A stretch of DNA of 44,711 nt from NCBI GenBank assembly GCA_018830445.1, contig JAHJSN010000112.1, positions 1 through 44,711 on the forward strand, written 5' to 3'. A model generated the notes under the pieces. The model was given only the letters and a program-made list of their open reading frames with translations, searched no databases and was not told the DNA's origin. The stretch comes from Alphaproteobacteria bacterium. Lineage in GTDB: Bacteria > Pseudomonadota > Alphaproteobacteria > Rhizobiales > Hyphomicrobiaceae. This document shows positions 41,607 to 44,711 of the stretch, piece by piece (position 1 is the stretch's first letter; the number at the start of each line of letters is the position of its first letter). The translations under genes were made by a program, and so were the position numbers.

Positions 41607-43061
41607 ATGGTTGAAGCAAAATATGACCCGCAGGCGGGGCCTGTGAAGGTCACGATGATCATTGCCGGTGTCGTGCTGATCTTGTTGATGACATTCGGGT
41701 TGATTATGCGGCTCAACCAGGCTGCGCTGATCGAAATCGAACCGGCGCTGTTCTACCAGATCATGACGGCGCATGGCGCCGGCATGGTGGGCACAGCCGG
41801 GCTGACCGGTGCGGCGGTGCTTTGGTATTTCATGAGCCGCTATGTGCCGCTGGTTGGCGCTGTCTATAACGTCTTCCTCGGGCTCTTCCTGCTGGGAGTC
41901 GTTTTGATCCTCGGTGCGATCTTTATCGGCGGCTATGCCGGCGCCTGGACCTTCCTGTTTCCTCTTCCCGCGATGTCGGGTGGGCTCTGGACCAGTGGCG
42001 CGGCGGCGACATTTCTTCTGGGCTATGTGTCGATCGGCGTCGGCTTCCTCGTGATGCATCTGGAAGTCGGCCGCCAGCTGATCCGCGCCTATGGCGGCAT
42101 CAGCGGAGCGATGGCTTGGCCCTTGGCTTTCGGCAAGGGCCGGGTCGAGGATGCACCACCGGCTTCGGTGGTGGCCGCCATGGCTTCAACCATCTTCAAT
42201 GTGATCGGCGTCGTTTTTGGAGCCGCCGTTTTGGTGGCGAGCCTGGTCAATCTTCTTGTGCCGGGCTTCGAGGTGGATGCGCTTTTGGCCAAGAATATGA
42301 TCTATATTTTCGGCCATATCTTCATCAACGCTTCGATCTACATGGCCGTGATCGCAGTGTACGAGATCATTCCTGAATACACCGGCACACCATGGAAGAC
42401 CTCGCGCGTCTTTGCGATCTCGTGGAGTTTCGTCCTGCTTTTCGTCATCGCGGTGTATCCCCATCATCTGTTGCAGGACGTGGCGATGCCGGCCTGGGCG
42501 CTGGTGACGGGGCAGATCGTCTCCTACCTTTCGGGCATTCCGCTGCTGGCGGTCACGGCGTTTTCACTCCTGCTCTATCTGCGGGCTGGACCGATAAAGT
42601 GGGATCTGGCTTCATCGCTACTGGTCCTGGGGGTGGCAGGTTGGAGTGTCGGCTCGATTCCTGCGATCATCGACGGGATGATCGTCGTCAACAAGGTGAT
42701 GCACAACACCCAGTGGGTGCCAGGGCATTTCCATATTTATTTGATCCTCGGCGAAATCGCGATGGCCTTCGGCTTCATGGCCTGGCTGGTGCGCGATGCA
42801 CGTAAAAGCGCACCGACTGGAACTCGCATGGGCGGGCTCGACCGGCTCGCCATCGGGACGTATCTGGTGGGGGGAGCGGGCTTCACCGTGATGTTCCTCG
42901 TTTCCGGCGCAATGTCGATCCCGCGCCGCTGGGCAGTACATGCCCCCGAGTGGACCTCTCAGGCGGGCATTGCCTCGCTCTTTGCTGTGCTGGTCATTAT
43001 CGGCAGCACGCTGTTCGTTATATCCTATCTGCGCGGGCTGGCGGGAGACAAGGACGCTTAG
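41607..43061 (+). CDS. norY: NorY-like heme-copper subunit I, probable NO reductase (sNOR)
   Basis: A 484-residue heme-copper subunit I with about 12-13 helices. Ligands seen: His56 and His376 for the low-spin heme, His374 for the high-spin heme (HNTQWVPGHFHIYL), and His237, His286 and His287 for the copper or iron (GHIFINASIY; YPHHLL). Helix VI lacks GHPEVY: the cross-linked Tyr four residues after the first His is replaced by Ile/Asn and a Tyr occurs only at 245. K-channel residues of A-type oxidases are not apparent. This, with norS, senC and orf1, points to sNOR, which reduces NO to N2O. An unusual O2 reductase cannot be excluded from sequence alone. Confidence 0.83.
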   Translation: MVEAKYDPQAGPVKVTMIIAGVVLILLMTFGLIMRLNQAALIEIEPALFYQIMTAHGAGMVGTAGLTGAAVLWYFMSRYVPLVGAVYNVFLGLFLLGVVLILGAIFIGGYAGAWTFLFPLPAMSGGLWTSGAAATFLLGYVSIGVGFLVMHLEVGRQLIRAYGGISGAMAWPLAFGKGRVEDAPPASVVAAMASTIFNVIGVVFGAAVLVASLVNLLVPGFEVDALLAKNMIYIFGHIFINASIYMAVIAVYEIIPEYTGTPWKTSRVFAISWSFVLLFVIAVYPHHLLQDVAMPAWALVTGQIVSYLSGIPLLAVTAFSLLLYLRAGPIKWDLASSLLVLGVAGWSVGSIPAIIDGMIVVNKVMHNTQWVPGHFHIYLILGEIAMAFGFMAWLVRDARKSAPTGTRMGGLDRLAIGTYLVGGAGFTVMFLVSGAMSIPRRWAVHAPEWTSQAGIASLFAVLVIIGSTLFVISYLRGLAGDKDA

Positions 43062-43062
43062 A

Positions 43063-43668
43063 ATGCGCGCCGCACTCATAACTTCAGTTTTGGTCACCGC
43101 GACGGGGTGCGGGGCGCTGTGGATCGCCACGGACGGCGGCCTCGCCCTGACCACCGAATCCGCGCGACGGCTGAGAGTGGAACGAACCCAGCCATCGGTC
43201 CCCAATGCGGCGCTGGAAACGATGACGGGCGAAACGGAAACGCTGCGCCCGGATACTGGAAATCTGACGCTGATCGAATTCATCTACACGACCTGCCCTA
43301 CGATCTGCCAGAGCGCGGGTGCGGCCTTTGCCCGGCTGCGTGATGCTGCAGAAGCGGAGGGCCTTGCGCCGCGTTTGCGAATGCTCTCACTGAGTTTCGA
43401 TCCGGAAGCTGACAACTTGGCACAGCTCGCAGCCTACGGTGCGCGCCATAAGGCCGACGGTCGCGTCTGGACGGTGGCTCGGCCTGATCCAGATGACTTG
43501 CCGGAGCTTCTGGCCACGTTCGGTGTCACCGTGATCCCCGACGGCTGGGGCGGCTACACACATAATGCAGGCATCCATCTGGTGGATGATCGAGGGCGCC
43601 TGGTTGCGATCACCGACGCCGATGATGTCGGCGGAGCGCTCGCCGTTGCTCGGAGCTTCCTGCAATGA
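43063..43668 (+). CDS. senC: SCO1/SenC copper chaperone
   Basis: A 201-residue SCO-family protein with an N-terminal lipoprotein-like signal (LVTATGC), the copper/redox motif TTCPTICQ (CxxxC) and the third ligand His in the NAGIHLVDD region. SCO proteins load the CuA or CuB site of heme-copper oxidases; here NorS carries CuA. ATG 43063 lies 1 nt after the norY stop, and the next ATG overlaps its stop by 4 nt. This is the third gene of the norSY-senC-orf1 pattern. Confidence 0.9.
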   Translation: MRAALITSVLVTATGCGALWIATDGGLALTTESARRLRVERTQPSVPNAALETMTGETETLRPDTGNLTLIEFIYTTCPTICQSAGAAFARLRDAAEAEGLAPRLRMLSLSFDPEADNLAQLAAYGARHKADGRVWTVARPDPDDLPELLATFGVTVIPDGWGGYTHNAGIHLVDDRGRLVAITDADDVGGALAVARSFLQ

Positions 43669-44393
43669 GTCGGCCGACGCAGACGCTGTTGGGGCTGGCT
43701 CTGCTGGCTCTCGCGCTTCTGGCACGCGGCTGGTTCGAGGCGAGCCCCATGCGCCACATGCTGATGCAGTATCCGCTGCTCGTCTTCGCTGGCTGGCTGA
43801 TCGCGGCAGTACTGATGCGCTTCGGCACGGGTGACTGGAATAGGGGCGGTGCGGCGTGCCTCCTGGCTGCGCTTTTCGCCATGGCCTTCTGGATGCTACC
43901 GCTCATGGTCGATGCCTCGGTCGCCTCGCTGTCGATCGATCTAGCCAAGTCAGTGGTTTTGGCAGTCATTGCGGGCGGTGGACTACGGCTGGGCTGGCCA
44001 CGGGCACATGGGTTGGCACGCGCCTTTCTCAAAGCCAATGCGATCTCGATGCTCGGCATCCTGGCCTTTCTCTACACCCATGCGCCGGTACGACTTTGCA
44101 ATTCCTATCTCCTGGAGGATCAGCAGCGCCTAGGCGAAGGGTTTCTGATCGCGGCTATAGTGCTGAGCCTACTTTGGACTTTTCCGCTCATCGCCCCGCC
44201 TCCTGCACCACCTCCCGGGACGCGGCCCAAGCTTGTGTTGAGCAAGCGACGGGTCGCCTTGCTCCCGTGCCCTACGGGCTTGGCTTTGGGTTCGAAGTTG
44301 CGCCCTGCAACTCCGTCATTTTCTGGCTCACGGGCCAAAGCCCCTCCGCATGGGCGGCGCATCATTGCTCAACATTCCGCAAGCCGATGTTGA
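43665..44393 (+). CDS. Multi-helix membrane protein (orf1 of the norSY-senC cluster)
   Basis: A 242-residue integral membrane protein with about six helices in its first 185 residues and several His/Met positions (MRHMLMQYPLL, FLYTHAPVRLC). It occupies the place of orf1 in norSY-senC-orf1 clusters, where it may assist metal-site assembly. The last 50 residues, after a proline-rich PPPAPPPGTRPK, are Arg/Ser-rich and unlike a membrane protein end, so the original C-terminus may have been lost or extended by rearrangement near the right-hand repeat. Start overlaps senC by 4 nt. Confidence 0.8.
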   Translation: MSRPTQTLLGLALLALALLARGWFEASPMRHMLMQYPLLVFAGWLIAAVLMRFGTGDWNRGGAACLLAALFAMAFWMLPLMVDASVASLSIDLAKSVVLAVIAGGGLRLGWPRAHGLARAFLKANAISMLGILAFLYTHAPVRLCNSYLLEDQQRLGEGFLIAAIVLSLLWTFPLIAPPPAPPPGTRPKLVLSKRRVALLPCPTGLALGSKLRPATPSFSGSRAKAPPHGRRIIAQHSASRC

Positions 44394-44575
44394 AGTTGCC
44401 CGGGTCGCGTTGCTCCGCGCCCGGGTCCGTCTGACACTGCTGATTTGCGATCGAGCTTGGACCCATCGGTTTTTCGATGGCGGGTGAATTCTGTCTCAGC
44501 CGGTCAACACCCATCATCGACAATCGGTCTGGGCATGGGTCTGGAGACGCGAGACATGGTGCGTTCACGGCGCTA

Positions 44576-44711
44576 GTGTTCTGGATCAAACATTTGATTC
44601 CCGGGTGGAGGTCGTCAAATGTTTGTGAATCCAGAACACAATCAAAAGGTTGCCTAGTCTTCTGGGCTGAGTGTTCCGGGCTGACATTCAGGTTCCCGGC
44701 AGGGAACCATA
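44576..44711. repeat. Right-hand copy of the end repeat
   Basis: A palindrome (44576-44639; GTGTTCTGGAT ... ATCCAGAACAC) followed by the first half of a second palindrome that runs off the window. Positions 44578-44657 equal 1-80, and 44672-44711 equal 81-120. The 14 nt between them (44658-44671) are absent from the left copy and match the next 14 nt at 11 positions, a small tandem duplication. It is preceded by CTAG (44573-44576). Confidence 0.85.

Noticed and set aside
41106-42059. 317-aa minus-strand frame across norS and norY
   Set aside because: His/Asp/Gln-rich shadow translation of the two plus-strand genes.

Overview
The window (about 60% GC by eye, all genes with alphaproteobacterial-style products) looks like an accessory island or plasmid segment from a member of the Hyphomicrobiales. 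Pointers are an AcpXL-type very-long-chain fatty acid (VLCFA) cluster, a clade I Tat-type nosRZDFYLX cluster, an alphaproteobacterial ALA synthase (C4 pathway) and haoAB. A methanotroph, methylotroph or Hyphomicrobium-like denitrifier would fit, but the sequence does not settle the genus. No rRNA, tRNA, replication or conjugation gene is visible. Both ends of the window carry the same direct-oriented palindromic repeat.

Layout. (1) 185-4515, minus: MaoC/SDR fusion, FkbH-like HAD protein, small acyl carrier protein, MogA. (2) 4755-11722, plus: AcpXL, FabZ-like dehydratase, a KS-beta-like/KS pair (FabF2XL/FabF1XL), a zinc alcohol dehydrogenase and a second copy of the KS pair. A perfect TTGAC-N4-GTCAA palindrome sits in the divergent promoter region between (1) and (2). 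(3) 11776-20558, minus: complete nosRZDFYLX for N2O respiration. (4) 20705-21400, plus: 5-formyl-THF cyclo-ligase, followed by a 144-bp MITE-like element. (5) 21662-26336, minus: HlyD/FtsX/ATPase exporter, a His-rich anchored protein, an unusual DsrC-like protein and an NsrR-type Rrf2 regulator. (6) 26337-28621: poor in genes, with palindromic repeats, a decayed Crp/Fnr regulator and one small membrane ORF. (7) 28622-35567, plus: MocR-type regulator, ccmFGHI and hemA, all overlapping by 4 nt. (8) 35630-38494, minus: haoA and haoB. (9) 38631-38803: IS3-family remnant. (10) 39143-40377, plus: a small protein and a two-domain MOSC (YiiM-like) protein. (11) 40530-40994, minus: second NsrR-type Rrf2 regulator. 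(12) 41091-44393, plus: norS-norY-senC-orf1, the layout of the heme-copper NO reductase sNOR.

How it fits together. HaoA oxidises hydroxylamine (to NO or nitrite), NorSY would reduce NO to N2O and NosZ reduces N2O to N2, so this one segment encodes a plausible NH2OH-NO-N2O-N2 route without a nitrite reductase. HaoA alone needs eight c-type hemes per subunit, and the adjacent operon couples the ccmFGHI part of cytochrome c maturation to ALA synthase, which makes the first heme precursor. Two NsrR-like iron-sulfur regulators and Crp/Fnr-type sites suggest control by NO and oxygen. The lipid cluster is not obviously part of nitrogen metabolism, but it may share the Crp/Fnr-type control and could adjust the outer membrane under the same conditions.
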